Below are positions 1 to 11,601 of a stretch of 64,000 nt of DNA, in pieces. Under the pieces are notes generated by a model that worked only from the letters and a program-made list of their open reading frames with translations, ran no database searches and had not been told where the DNA came from. The DNA lies in contig PJEW03000018.1 in the NCBI GenBank assembly GCA_002900995.3, positions 1-64,000 on the forward strand, given 5' to 3'. Source of the stretch: Ganoderma boninense. Taxonomy: Eukaryota; Basidiomycota; Agaricomycetes; Polyporales; Polyporaceae. Made by a program: the position numbers and the translations under genes. The stretch's first letter is position 1, and each line of letters begins with the position of its first letter.

Positions 1-1245
1 TCCAGCTCACAATCGTCGACAAACGAGACAGCTTCTCCCTCCGATCGCTCCGCACTCTACTTCGTGGTCTTCCCCATCTACGCCGCCTCTCTCTCCGAAA
101 TGTCGTGGTCTCGCGTAAAGGTGGATGGAACACCAAACAACGCGACGCCGCCGCGATGCGTCTACAAGGTCCAAACAATGAGCGATTTACACTCGAGGAG
201 CTCCAGCTCTTGGAATTCGACGTGACGACGGCCAAGTGCCGCATACTTTTCTCCATCCTCAGCATGTTCTCTTCGGTCAAGACGCTGTTTCTCACTGCCA
301 GCGTGTATTCGCGCAACAACTTCACGGAGAACTGGATCCATGCCAACAATGTGTACAACCTGGCCCGGATGCGGGCCCCAGTGCAGCATCTCCACGTCTT
401 CAATGTCCCGCTCCCCATCCTCAATATTCTGAGATTCGAACGTGTAACAATGCGATCTTCCCTGCAGACGTTCTGGTACGAGGCTGCACCCATCAGCTGG
501 TCCGCGCGATGGGTGCCTGACGAGGTCAAGTCGTTCGACACAACCGCGTTCAACTTGGCCTCGCTCCCCGCGTGTGATATTTTGTCCACACTTATTCTCG
601 GCCCCCTTCCCGCTTTCGGGAGCGCAGCTGGTGAGTGTCGTAGCACCTCAAGCCATGCACTGTGCAGTATACACGCGTACTGACGGAGCCACTACACGCA
701 TTGCCGCTGGCATCTTTCACCACCCAGAAATGGAGCACGAGTTGGCCGAGGCGCACCTGCCCGCTCGTCTCGGCGCAATACGCGTGCTGCACACCTTCCA
801 CCTCCGGGTCCGCTTCGTCGAGCCGCACCTGGCGAACATCTTTGCTGCACTCCCCGACACGGTGCAGGAGGCGCGGGTCGTCCTCGTCGGTTGCCACCTG
901 TGTGGGGACTGGGACGCGCCGCGGAACAGGTTCCTCGAGTTCGCGGAGGCGTTGGAGCCCGTCCTGAGGGTGCCCAAGCGGGCGCACATGTCGATCGTCC
1001 TGGACTTGGGCGTAGCGCGGAGGCACCTCCGAGTCCTGGGCTTCTCGGCCCAAGAGAGAGAGTCGCTGGAGGACGACCTGGCCCTGCTCAACGAAAGGGC
1101 AGAGAGAGACTTCCTGGGCCATCCATTGGCGGGAGAGGGCCGTCTGCGGATCGAAGGCTCTCCGAAGGGACAGTGTTGGCGAGCTGCTTCCTTGCTGTCG
1201 TATTGCGCAACGCATTCGATGCCGCACTGGCGGGTGCCAGAGTGA
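1..1245 (+). CDS. LRR/F-box-like protein, 3' part (5' end outside window)
   Basis: The reading frame is already open at base 1. Proposed exons are <1..630 and 668..1245; the 37-nt intron (GTGAGT..GCAG) joins in phase 1, giving GSAA-VYTRTDG. The first exon has irregular leucine-rich segments (LRSLRTLLRGLPHLRRLSL, then LHVFNVPLPILNILRFERV), like the C-terminal half of Agaricomycete F-box proteins that carry degenerate leucine-rich repeats. The second exon continues with FHLRVRFVEPHLANIFAALP and ends in a charged tail. If the assignment is right, it would be a substrate adaptor of an SCF ubiquitin ligase, but the F-box itself would lie upstream of the window and is not seen. The intron is short even for this organism. 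Confidence 0.5.
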
Positions 1246-1782
1246 CGAGTGACGGTGCTGATTACTGCGCGCGCCGGCGGTCACCACTGGTGGGACCCAT
1301 CTGTGCACCCGAGTAGTGGACTTATCTTCGACTAGGAGCCGCGCTCACGGACCAAGTTCTCTCTCAGGCTAGAAACCGCGGGGACTATTGTTCAAATTGA
1401 GACCATGATACGAGCAGTGCGATACGTATAGATACACTACGAAATAGCAGTACGTATGGTATCTATCTTCTAGGAAGACTCAAGACTATTCTGTTTATAT
1501 GACTGTGATGTACGTGGAGACAACAGCGGCTTGCCAGGACTCGGACAGTATTCGTAGACTAGAGCGAAGCCAGGACAGTACAAATATGTCTAGATCTATG
1601 ATGTGGTAGGCCCGGGCGAGAGAGCCATTCGAAATGACCATAGTGATTATCTGTCCGAGTAAATGTATGAGGAGGTCTGAATTAAGACTATATCTGAGGC
1701 GGACGTACTAGTTTAGCTGAGCCAGTCAGCGCTCGCACGGGTGAAATCTGCAGACGCGGCCGCCGCTGATGTAAGGACTGTG
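1246..1782. other. Intergenic, nothing recognised
   Basis: AT-richer spacer between the end of the LRR-like gene and the converging small secreted-protein gene. No open frame, repeat or RNA gene is apparent. Confidence 0.4.
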
Positions 1783-1953
1783 TTAGCTGGAGGACGTGCA
1801 ACGCTCTGTAATTAAAATGTACACACTGGCAGTAGGCGCGTCGTCCCTCACAACGAAGGAGGTCACGGAGGGCACGATGGGGGCAGCCACCGTCAACGAA
1901 GAGAGGATGGCAGCAACGAGAGAGACGATGAAGACGGCGGAGATGCGGGACAT
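1783..1953 (-). CDS. Very small secreted protein candidate (56 aa)
   Basis: A 56-residue product if translation starts at the Met encoded at 1953. The frame stays open upstream to 2220, but that part is arginine-rich and does not look like protein. From this Met there is a basic start (MSRIS), a hydrophobic core (AVFIVSLVAAILSSLTV) and an AAP segment suited to signal peptidase cleavage, leaving a mature peptide of about 30 residues with a single cysteine. I see no domain. Small secreted proteins of this size are common in wood-decay fungi. The signal-peptide shape supports the call; the short length means chance cannot be excluded. Confidence 0.35.
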   Translation of the reverse strand: MSRISAVFIVSLVAAILSSLTVAAPIVPSVTSFVVRDDAPTASVYILITERCTSSS

Positions 1954-4651
1954 GTTGTTGAAGGATTTTGCAGGCTGTAGAGAGGCTGGTCGTGAGAGTG
2001 AAAGATGCCTGACTGTGGAAGTGGGAAGTTGGGATTGGGGAGACTGGTATGCTAACGTGTCTTTTGTACGCGTCCGAAGCATGGAACTAAGACTCCGTTG
2101 GCTCCAACGGAGTCGCCTCAGGCGGGGACGTGCTATGGTGGAGATGCACTTAGCACAGCTGCACGAGACGCGCTCTCGGTCCCCGTGCCAAGGCGGCACC
2201 CCGCGATATCGGACTGCCACCCTCTAGAGGCGGGTGGAGTCACTCTGCAGTAATGGATGCTCGTGAGTGAACTGATTGTGGGTAGGCGAGAGTACAACAC
2301 ATACCCAGCCGAACATTCCTTGCCGCACGGGATCACACCGCCTGGCAATTGCGAGGGTTGTAGGTTGCGGGGTCCCCACCCCGGAGACCGTCACCTAGCA
2401 GGATTTCGGACACGAAGCCATCGATGATAGGGGCTTGTGTGGGCCTGTGCATCCTGCTCCTACCACAGGGTCCACGCTGTTATCCATCGAGACACCCGCC
2501 GCCTCGGGGACGGCATGTGAGACGAGACCTCGGAGGCGCATCTCCCGCGAGCGCCCCCTGTAATACCATACTAATTTACTCCAGTCATGTAGCAATACTA
2601 TTCGTTCACTCACATTTAGCAGAGACAGGGGAAATCCGCATGTCATACGCCGTGCTAGAGCAATCCTAGGTTGTCGCATACGTCAGGAAGTTCGGGTCCG
2701 ATACAGCACGGGTACCGGGACCGAGCCCCATCGATGTAGTGGAGTCCTGTGGGGTAGAAGTCGCCCTTGGGCCTTGGGACCATCGAACGGTGGTAGCTGT
2801 ACATACCATCACGCGTTCCGAACTTTGTTCCGTCCTCTGCGGGCGTCTCCAATGGTCGGAACTGAAGGGCTCGGCTCGGGCTCTGTTGAGGTGTCAGCGT
2901 CCGACAGGACGCTGCTATATTTTCCCGCTGAATAAAAAAGTGCCGTACACTACTAGTAAATGGCGGATCCTGAGCCGCCCTTGCATATGAAATCCTACCA
3001 AGCGGTTAGTTTACCCTGATACATCATGTTGAGTGCCCCAAAGGCACATACCTCTGTCGGAAACGCTACTGTCATCCAGCCGTGCCGTTGAGAGGACATG
3101 AAAGAGGTCGCAGAGGGACAAGGCCAGTGCTCGAACAGATGTACATTGTAGCAAGTACGCGACGATGTTCGCAGCTCCAAACACGACCAAAATGCCAACG
3201 GCATGCACCGCGAACGAAAGCCTAGTGAACGCCACAAGCGACGATCACGGGCGACTCCGCGCTGGCACCCACAGCCCCGTCATGATTTTAGTGCCATGTC
3301 GTGCAAGATATAGCTAGTGGAAGGAATCGAATCCTCAAGTGAATGCGGTCTCTCGATGGTGTGGCGCATAGGGTTGAGGGCACACACTGCAGCTTTCCAC
3401 CGTTGCAGGGAACTCTCTGCGCCCAACACCGTGGATTGTGGTTCGTCACTATCTTGGACCTGTTGAGCGGCGTTCGAGGCGGGATGAGGAGAGCGGTGCC
3501 TCGGGGCGCAGCAAATACGCACACGCCGCACGCGCGTCGCCTAGATCTAGTTGCACCGCATTCAACACTTGTTCGCCGTTTCTTCGGGGCGAGGAAGCCG
3601 TCGGTTGCACACGCCCACCGCGGATCTGCGAGTCCATCCCGGTGGGTGTTCAACGTTCAGATCCAGACGCCACAGGATCACCGACCGAGGAGGCAGAGTC
3701 CGCATCTTCCCTGCCAGTGCAGACGGGATGCCGTCTTTCTCCGAACCAGACGGCGCAGGAGGCGCGTAATTACTGAGCGGCGAACGCAACGCGGGATCAG
3801 TCCTTCAGTCAGGCAGGTATGTCACTGTACGCGTATCCATCACCATTCACTGTCGCAATGGCTTACCTGGTCGCGATTGTGGTTTGTGGCGGGACCATTT
3901 ACGATAGGGTTCCCGTGTTTATCAATCAAGGTCAAGGGAGCACGGCACGTTAGGCCGTTCAGTGCAAGGCGGCAAGAACCTCAATTGCGTGGAGTCCTCC
4001 ATGTGTGGCGCGAGCGTCGGCAACAAAGCGCGGACCTCAGGGCGCAGGGCGAGGGCAGGATGTCCACTGGCGAACCGCGCAACGAATGTCAGAACAATGC
4101 TCACGTTTGGCAAGTCGCCTGTTAATGTGTGCTAGTCAACCATTTGGGGCAATATCCATTCCATCGACGTAGAATGCGGTAGAAAATGGCGGGGACGGAC
4201 CTTCGCTAGAGGTCCATGCTCGCAACCCAATATGGCGATGGCGTCCTTCAGCGCACACCCAACCCACGGGAACGACGTTCATTCCCGACTGCCCCACGAG
4301 CCCTACACAACACCAGACCAGTCTAGAACGACGCGGGCAAGCTCTCCCCAATCCCGGGTCCTTATTGAAAATGCGAGGTAGGCAGTGATGAGATACTCCA
4401 TAGATCCTTCAAGGTGTTGATCTTTCGGCTGGTCGTTTCAGTCGTTGGCCTGTGAACAAAACACGACGCTACTATGGCTCGCATGCGAATAGGTCACTCG
4501 CCTGAAAACTAGCATGCGTTGCCACCCGATTGCGACCATGATATTTGTAGATTAAATATGCGAATCAGACCTGAGAGGGGCGCTGTCAGCAAGCAAATCA
4601 TGGAAAATAGAAGAGAAGCGTAAAATCCCGTGCGGGCTCACGAGAGATGCG
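1954..4651. other. Long intergenic stretch without a supportable gene
   Basis: Several short open frames on both strands are rich in Arg and Pro, lack splice-joined continuations and resemble no protein I know (for example 3343-4125 plus and 2395-2679 minus). I treat them as chance frames. Confidence 0.4.
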
Positions 4652-6261
4652 CATTCTCACTTCCGGGAGTAACTTTTCGAACTTTTCTAACTTGCCGCCC
4701 ACCCAAACTAAGCCTCACACCTGATCTCACTTGAGGCCTAACTTGGGAGAATTCGAAGGATCTGGTGCCTCGTGTAACAGTCTCCTCGGCTTTGACAAGT
4801 GACCTCCCTACTGTCGTCGTCGTCTTCAAGGCTTAGAGTGCTCTAAGGCGCCAGCCTGCGGCAATATCCGAGCTTGCATTAGCGCCAACGCCACCGCTGT
4901 CGTCGTCGACGGCATCTCATGGTCTCGCTGCCCGTGTCCCTCGCAGCCCCAGTTCGCTCATATTCAGTTCCGCCAGATACATTTCTTGAGGTTCTGTTGC
5001 TGGGCACCATTAACGCCATCTGTCGACCGCCCTTCCGGATGCTGCTAATGGTCTCCTGCGCTTGACGTTGCTGGTGGCAGCGCCCCTCCCTGTGCCCCCC
5101 CTCACGCAGAGTCGAGCAGATGATACCAGATGCCCAATGTTGTCGAGGTATGTACACCTGACATGCCTATTTCTCCATATACTGCTCATATCTGTCTCTG
5201 ATTCTTACAGCTGCCCGATGGACGACAAGCGGGAGAATGTGGCGAAAGACGTCGAGAATGCCATATGGCTTGGGTGTGGGCGCCATTGGTCAAGGTGAGT
5301 ACATTCAGTATTCAGGGTCTGGAGTGTAATGCGGAGTAGCAACCGTTTCAGACGTTGCCACAGTCATTCTTGCGATGTGGGGTCCCTTTGCATCGGAGAT
5401 GGGCTCCACCTCGCACGCCCGGACGGCCACCCTTTTATGGTACGTGATTGAGCATCTTTGGTATCCGTAATAAGTGTGTATGCGGTAAATAGTGAGTCCA
5501 AGTGAGCTAAAGTTGGCAAACTTGAGTGAGTTGCCAACTTGAGTTCACTTGGACTCACTTCATTCCGCTGGTTTCAACGAGAGCTTCCGGTTCCTACCGG
5601 AAACTTCAGTGGGTGAACTGGTTCTCGCTTTGTGTTTCTCGTCAACCCCACCCCCCGCCCTTGTACCGTTGGACCATATCATGTTGCGTCACGTCACTTA
5701 TGCTCTGCGTTGCGGTACAACCTGTCGCTGGTAGTGGGGTTCCACTTGGCTGTCCAGTGGCCCCCGCACTGTTGCTGCAGCAAGTACTTACATGTAGCTG
5801 CATTATTTACATATGTTCACTATGGCTGGCAAGCTCGATGTCTAGAGAGGGGTTGCAGTCGGTATTGGCAAATGTACCTTGCACCTGGATCCTTTCGCTT
5901 CAGTTCCCTTATTCTGACGCGTGCTGACTGGTTTTCACGGAAATAGACTTGCCACGCGAGTACAAGTTAGCACCCGTGAGACGAGACTTAATTTCGGAGA
6001 TCCACGGCCACTTCGCTACGCTACATGGTCCAGTAACCTTGCGTCATTTGGAGGGCTTGCATGCAATGCTATCGCATCTTCGGCATGGCCTGGACGTCAT
6101 AGAAATAGAGCATACGGCCCAAAGTGAGTACAAGCGAGAGTCCGTGAACTTTAGCGCCCGTTGACAAACTAACTTGCACTCGCTTTCCCCCACTATAAAA
6201 GTGAGTACAAGTCAAGAAATTAACTTTTGGCAGGCGCAAGTTACTCCCGGAAGTTAGAATG
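4652..6261. mobile_element. Non-autonomous TIR element (MITE-like), about 1.6 kb
   Basis: The two ends carry a near-perfect inverted repeat. Left, at 4652-4675, the core is ACTTCCGGGAGTAACTT preceded by CATTCTC; right, at 6238-6261, is its reverse complement preceded by CATTCTA on that strand. Inside are several related subterminal motifs around AGTGAGTnCAAGT, at about 5491, 6122 and 6210 in one orientation and near 4730 and 5545 in the other. No transposase frame is present, so it would depend on a transposase elsewhere. I could not find a convincing target-site duplication, so the exact outer ends may be off by a few bases. Superfamily not assigned. Confidence 0.55.
5491..5559. repeat. Long hairpin inside the TIR element
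   Basis: Two 29-nt arms match at 27 positions when one is reverse-complemented (left arm starts AGTGAGTCCAAGTGA; right arm starts TTGCCAACTT), separated by 11 nt. The arm resembles the subterminal motifs of the surrounding element. This suggests either a fused pair of element ends or an internal cruciform-forming site. Confidence 0.7.
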
Positions 6262-8009
6262 TTAACCGTCCTCTAGAAGAGAAAGCAGGCATCGCCTTCT
6301 CACTAGCTCTGCCAGCCGCCTTGGAAAGTGGTAACGAGGTTGAATCTCTGTCCTATCCCACTGGCCATAGAGTTGCTGGCTTGCAGGCCAAGAATATCGC
6401 AGAAGGGGGTTCAGAAAGGCAAACGATGGATGTGTAAACGTGATCGCTCTGAGAACGATGCAGTCAGGAATTGCGTTTCGGCATTAGAATACTACAGTAC
6501 CCATGCTGGTCAATTCCGGCACTGTAAGTTCACAAGGACTTGGGTACTCCGAGCAGACCGAAAGCAGCCGGTTCGGGGTCACGGTGGTGGATGCGCGATG
6601 GACACTCTGGGTGCCGTAGCCTGTGAACATACAGAATAAGCCATGAGGCATCAGTGGTGTAAAATTCTTCCTTTAATAAGCTGCCTGTAAAGTGGCGGAG
6701 ATATCTCAACCATGCAATCCTTTGAACAGCGGATATTGACCGAGCACTGGCAGCATCATCATTGAAGACTTCTCCGACGATGGCCTGACCGACCTGGCTT
6801 GTAGATTCGTTTCCACCGAATCCCTGGTCTCCAAAGTACTGAAAAATCGTGAAGCATGGAGTGTGTCGTCGGAAGGAGTGAAAGAACCGCTAGCCGCAGA
6901 GAAGTACGAGGAGAAGAAGATACACGCTCGTCCAGCACGCAGGCGGACATGGGCCAATCGGGAGAGCGTGGGAACGGCATCGGGGTTTCCCGTTCTCCCC
7001 GAGCCAATCAGTTGCCACCCAGGCTCGGATCTTCTTGCGTCGTCCTCGGTTGAGCCATGCTACCGTGTGTAGTACAGGTATGTCGTTCTCATACGCATGT
7101 CATGTGGCCTGTATAGACTTGTCCCAACATGTCTGAGGTTTCCAACTCTTGCTGCGGCGGCGTGAGTGGAGAATCCTCACTTTGTCTCGATTCAAGCTCA
7201 TTTCTAACCCTGCTGTCTGCCTGGAGCCTATTGTGGCGGTTTGGTCCAAACAAATCTCTCTGCAGCCAAGATGTATCGCGTCCTTTTCGGAGCCTCACAA
7301 CTAATGATATTCTAAGCTGGCTCTCGGCACGTTCGAGGAAGGTACTTATCCTCATTCACTCGCAGTGTCGTCGATTCCTTGGAGTCATACTCATACTCAC
7401 CTAGGCACCTCTGTCCAGGGCCCTCTATTCCATCCGTTCGGCTTCTCACATCCGTGCCGCTGGTATGTCCGAGCTCCCTCATCCTTGTCGCCGACCATTC
7501 GGCGCCCCCCGTCCCCGCATGCTTATAAGTGATTCCTTTCGCACACAGTCTATATTGAATCTTCATCAATCTCCAGAACTATCCATTCCCTCGGCCTCTC
7601 CCGAGGTTCCTGCGCGCACGCACACCCCCGTGCAGGTGATATTCCTTCTACTGGAGAGACTCGTCAAAATCAACACGATAAGACGGGATCGGGAGTCGCG
7701 CTCGCATCACTCGGCTCTTGTGAGGGCTGGAACCCTTCGCGGAGGAGCAAGGCGCAGCACCGGGACCGTTGGAACTCAGACAGCTCCCAAACGCCTCCTT
7801 ATGTATCGCGGCCGCAGAGGGCCCACGACCATCGCAGGTGGCCAGGGACCTTCGTCCTCACGCCTCGGCAGTTTTCAATTTGAAGGGTGCCGTTATATGT
7901 TACGGGCGCTGTAGTCCCTCATTACCACCTCACTGCGCCCTCCGAGTGTCCCCCCTCACCCGCCGCCTGCTTGGACACCGTCGCATCCGAACCTGTGAAC
8001 GTCGCCGCC
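6262..8009. other. Intergenic and 5' region of the seven-pass gene
   Basis: No coding region is supported from 6262 to about 7450. The short frames at 6328-6639 and 7129-7404 show no protein-like pattern. The last 500 bases are pyrimidine-rich and fit a promoter and 5' UTR for the gene at 8010. Confidence 0.4.
7521..7530 (+). promoter_or_regulatory. Possible TATA box upstream of the seven-pass gene
   Basis: GCTTATAAGT followed by a CA-rich stretch about 30 nt downstream that could hold the transcription start. It lies about 490 nt from the ATG at 8010, so a long leader or a 5' UTR intron would be needed. Confidence 0.35.
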
Positions 8010-9768
8010 ATGTTGTCCCTGCAGGCAGCCGGTATTTTCTCGACGACGATGGAGGCCATCCTCTACGGTGAGCACCGCGATCGATCCTGCGCTAAGAAGT
8101 ACGAGACTAGGTTTAATTAACCTTGGCTCCCCTGTCTGTCCCCACCCCCACAGGATATGCCGTGTTCATGTTCACGCTCGCGATGTGGATCCTGCTTCGC
8201 AACAGGCAAAAGCGGCACGTAAACTATTACATGGTCTCCGCCGGATGCGCGCTCTTGATTCTGGCAACCGCGGTACAGTATCAATGTTCCACCACCATGA
8301 CACAATGCGACTGACGCTTCGGGTTGCAGGAAATGGCGGTCAACACCGCCAGGGTATATCAAGGCTTTTTATCTAAAGGGCCTGACCTCCCTGGAGGTCC
8401 TGAGGCGTACTTCGCGGACGTGTCGGAACCCACATTCGTTATAAAGAGCTGTTTATACAACGCTCAAACGCTCGTTCTTGATGCGGTGGTGGTACGTCAT
8501 CCCCCCCTCCTCTGAAGGTTTCGTTGCGCCCTAAGTTGACTCCCATCCAAGATTTACCGCACATACGTTGTGTGGCAAAACTATCTAATATGCGTCCTCC
8601 CTATCATAGGATGGTTCGGACTGTTGGGTATGGATTGCACCGTCTTCTCCGCCTCAGTCACCGTGTCTGATCCCCATCTTTCACCTATCAGCCTGTTCCA
8701 TTGGACTGAACATTGCGATCGCGACAGCCTCGTCCCAAAAAGGCGACGTCTTCGCCGTCGAGACAGGGCGATGGATTACCGCGCTCTACGCGTTGAGCCT
8801 AGCGACCAATCTCTCAACAACATGTGCGTGTCGTGCCGCGTAGTGTCGCGTCGTGGTCATTTTCTTGGCCCGTGCCTGCTCCTCACGCTGACGTGGCGTC
8901 CCCTGCCCGCCCACCCCCTACCCTCCGACCCTCTTTGTATACAGCGCTGCTCGCGTTCAAGATCTGGAACGTCGCGCGCAAGACCGCGCAGTATCGCTCG
9001 AGCAACATCTTCACGCCTGTGCTCCGCGTAATCATCGAGAGCGGCGCGATCTATTCACTCACGATCACCGCCGCGCTCATCTCGTTCGTCGTCCAGTCTA
9101 ACGGCGTGTACGTCGTCCTCGATATGGTAAGCCCCGTACTCGACTGCGCGATCCTTGCTTCAAATTGCCGCTCGCCGCGCTTCGCCCGCCCTGCTGACAA
9201 CCCCATAACCCCATCCATCCTCTCTCGCTTCAACTCGCCCCTTGTCGCTTGTACCTTTTCACGGGCCGTTTGGCGCATCACCCCTGCCTTTCCGGCGGCC
9301 GCACCCTTCGCGCGCCATTTTACTAATACGCTGCACTAGATCTCGCCCATCATCTCGATCGTCTTCAACATGCTCATCATCCGCGTCGGGCTCCCCACTG
9401 ACCGCAGCCTGGGAACGAGCGGCGCGACGAGCATAGCGAACGCCACGGGCTGGGGCGCCGCGACGACGGATCGCAGCGCGCACCCCACGGCTACGGGGCC
9501 CGTCGTCCGCCGCCGCCCGGACGGCACTTTCGAGATGCGCGGGCTCAAGGTCGAGATCACGCAGGTCGTCGAGCACGACGGCGAGTACGGGTTCGGGCTC
9601 GGGCTCTCTGCGAGCGACGTGGGCGCGCATGGGGACGGGGACGGGGATGTGGATGTGGATGTAGATGCGAAGCACACCTCGGTCGATCTGGAGGCGGGCG
9701 AGGACGCGTCGTCGAGAGGGTCGTACGCCGGCCCGGGGAAGGGCGTGGACCGCACTTATGCCCTCTGA
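8010..9768 (+). CDS. Seven-pass integral membrane protein, Agaricomycete family
   Basis: Seven exons fit in phase: 8010-8067, 8154-8272, 8330-8491, 8552-8627, 8692-8823, 8945-9126 and 9340-9768, giving 385 residues. The last intron has a textbook TACTAATAC branch site. The product starts MLSLQAAGIF and shows about seven hydrophobic segments, including GYAVFMFTLAMWILL, LICVLPIIGWFGLLG, SGAIYSLTITAALISFVV and SPIISIVFNMLIIR; the stretch YRTYVVW is shared with the paralogue at 46531. After the last segment comes a soluble Gly/Asp-rich tail of about 130 residues with a GDGDVDVDVD repeat. Location is inferred to be the plasma or an internal membrane; a receptor-like role is only a guess from topology. 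No ligand or G-protein motif is visible. Gene structure confidence is high, function low. Confidence 0.8.
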
Positions 9769-11198
9769 AACTGACACTCGGGCGGATGTACACTTAGAGA
9801 TGGTGCTGGTGCTGATGGTGCGCCGTGTACGTATATTGTTGCCCTCGGCTGCGCTCCTGCGCCGCGGGAGGGGAGGGTTGGCCTGGGCCAATGTCGCATT
9901 TGCGTTGACTGTGATCAAGGTTGCAATCATACGATGCCGGACGCGATTCTCAATTCTGAGACGTTCTCACAAGGCTGGGAGGGTGGCCGGTGCGTGGGCG
10001 TGGGCGAGGTCATCGGGGGCATACGCCCCCAGCCCCTCCCTGACCGGCCTCCCCTTTCTAGACCACGGACACACCGGGGGCAGTAGAAGTGCACAGATTT
10101 ATTCAGAGAATCCGAGGCGGGTCGTCGCCATTTCGTCGTCCAACACGGAGGGAAGGGTAGTCCCAGTGCCCCCGATGTGGGTTTGGGAGTCGAAATACTC
10201 GGGGGCAGTAGGTCAGAGACGAGACGAATCGCGCCATGGGATCCCCTCCTTACTTCCCCGCTTGCATTGCACGAGCTACCCAGAATATCGACACACTACC
10301 AGGCCAAGAGACCGCGCGTGGTCGTTACCGCCAAATACAAATGCACTGGTGCTACGTGGTGAGCCCTGCCCATTTGCATGGCTCACCGGTTCTTATCACT
10401 GCACTCAAATCCGGCTCTCTGGACTTTGGCCTAATGTACGCGGAGAACGACAACTTGCGACCTCAACTGGCACCGGCGGGTGGCGCTGCCGAGAGGACGA
10501 GCTGAGGCACCTAAATGCACAGCAGGGCGAAGCTCATTGGCGGTGGGCGGTCAAGAACGTACTCCTCCCACAATCAATTGGCTCTTGATACACTTTGAGA
10601 AGGTACGTAGGTTACGCGAAAAGGCGGAGTTTTTGAGAGGATCTACCATCGAACCAGAGAGCGTATCAGAGGCATTGGGCCACAGCGGCCTCCGAGTCCG
10701 AGCCGGCGGAGTTCTCTGGGTTATGGCCGCTGGTATTTGGCCTATTCTTGAGCGACGTCTTCACTCGCAATCACGCAAATGTTAACGTCGCTGGGCCCAG
10801 TTCAGAGCAGGTTGGGACGTCCGAGCGCGTCAAACCGAGACTAGTGCTAGTAAAGTCTTCCGTATAAATATTATATTAAAGAAGTCAATGTGGATCTAAT
10901 TATCGGTTGTACGATGAATAAGTAGGGGAGTAATCGCTGAACTAATCATGTTATACAACGTGTGTCCGTGGGGTATAGCGGGACCTGAGAGAGACCTATC
11001 AATACAAGAACTTGCGTCAGGACGACGCTCCAACTAGCTAGACATAGTCCGCGAATACGAGCTACAGGGTAAGGGGCACATGGGGGATATACAGCGCGAC
11101 CTGTACTGGCCAACGATCAGGACCAACTCCCTGAAAACTGGAGCAATGCAGGAGCTTACGAGGATGCACGCCCGAGTCCAGCGTAAACCGGAAGGTGT
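9769..11198. other. Intergenic, nothing recognised
   Basis: The frame that runs 9665-10588 is an out-of-phase shadow of the gene before it plus chance extension. No repeat or RNA gene is seen. Confidence 0.4.
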
Positions 11199-11489
11199 TC
11201 AGCTGAGCCAGTCCATCTCAAGGGGTCGAGATGTCGTCGCATGTGGAGCAGACGAGTGAGGGAGCTCGCTTGGGCCTGTCACCGACGGTAAGCCATCTGT
11301 CGTGAGAAGAGTTGCGGTAACGCGCGTACCGAGAGTGAAGACGAGTGTGGGAGAGGCATCTGACGATGTCGATGTTGACACCGGTACAGAGTCGACGGTT
11401 GTGGGTAGAGTGTGGGGCGGGACCGGGACCGCCATCGCAGCACGGGCAAGGAAGAGGGAGACGAAAAGGACGAGAGCGACGGGGGACAT
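11199..11489 (-). CDS. Small secreted Ser/Thr-rich protein (96 aa)
   Basis: The single open frame starts MSPVALVLFVSLFLARAAMA, a clear signal peptide with likely cleavage after AMA. The mature part of about 76 residues is rich in Ser, Thr, Pro and Val and has no cysteine, so it should be unstructured and O-glycosylated at the cell surface or outside the cell. A TATA box lies about 105 nt upstream on the same strand, which strengthens the call. A GTACGC..GACAG pair inside could be an alternative short intron. No known family is recognised; it could be a cell-wall-associated or effector-like small secreted protein. Confidence 0.55.
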   Translation of the reverse strand: MSPVALVLFVSLFLARAAMAVPVPPHTLPTTVDSVPVSTSTSSDASPTLVFTLGTRVTATLLTTDGLPSVTGPSELPHSSAPHATTSRPLEMDWLS

Positions 11490-11593
11490 GGGTGCTTTGG
11501 GCTGCTGGTGTGTTGTCGACTTCGGAGGGAACTCGGGTATGAGGCTCGGGAGTGTAGTTACGATGAAGAGTCGAGGGCCGGAACGTGCACATG

Positions 11594-11601
11594 CTTATAT
11601 A
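11594..11601 (-). promoter_or_regulatory. TATA box of the small secreted protein gene
   Basis: TATATAAG on the minus strand, about 105 nt upstream of the ATG at 11489. The distance fits basidiomycete promoters. Confidence 0.55.

Noticed and set aside
9665..10588. A 307-codon plus-strand frame after the seven-pass gene
   Set aside because: It begins as a shadow of the last exon and continues through sequence without coding character.
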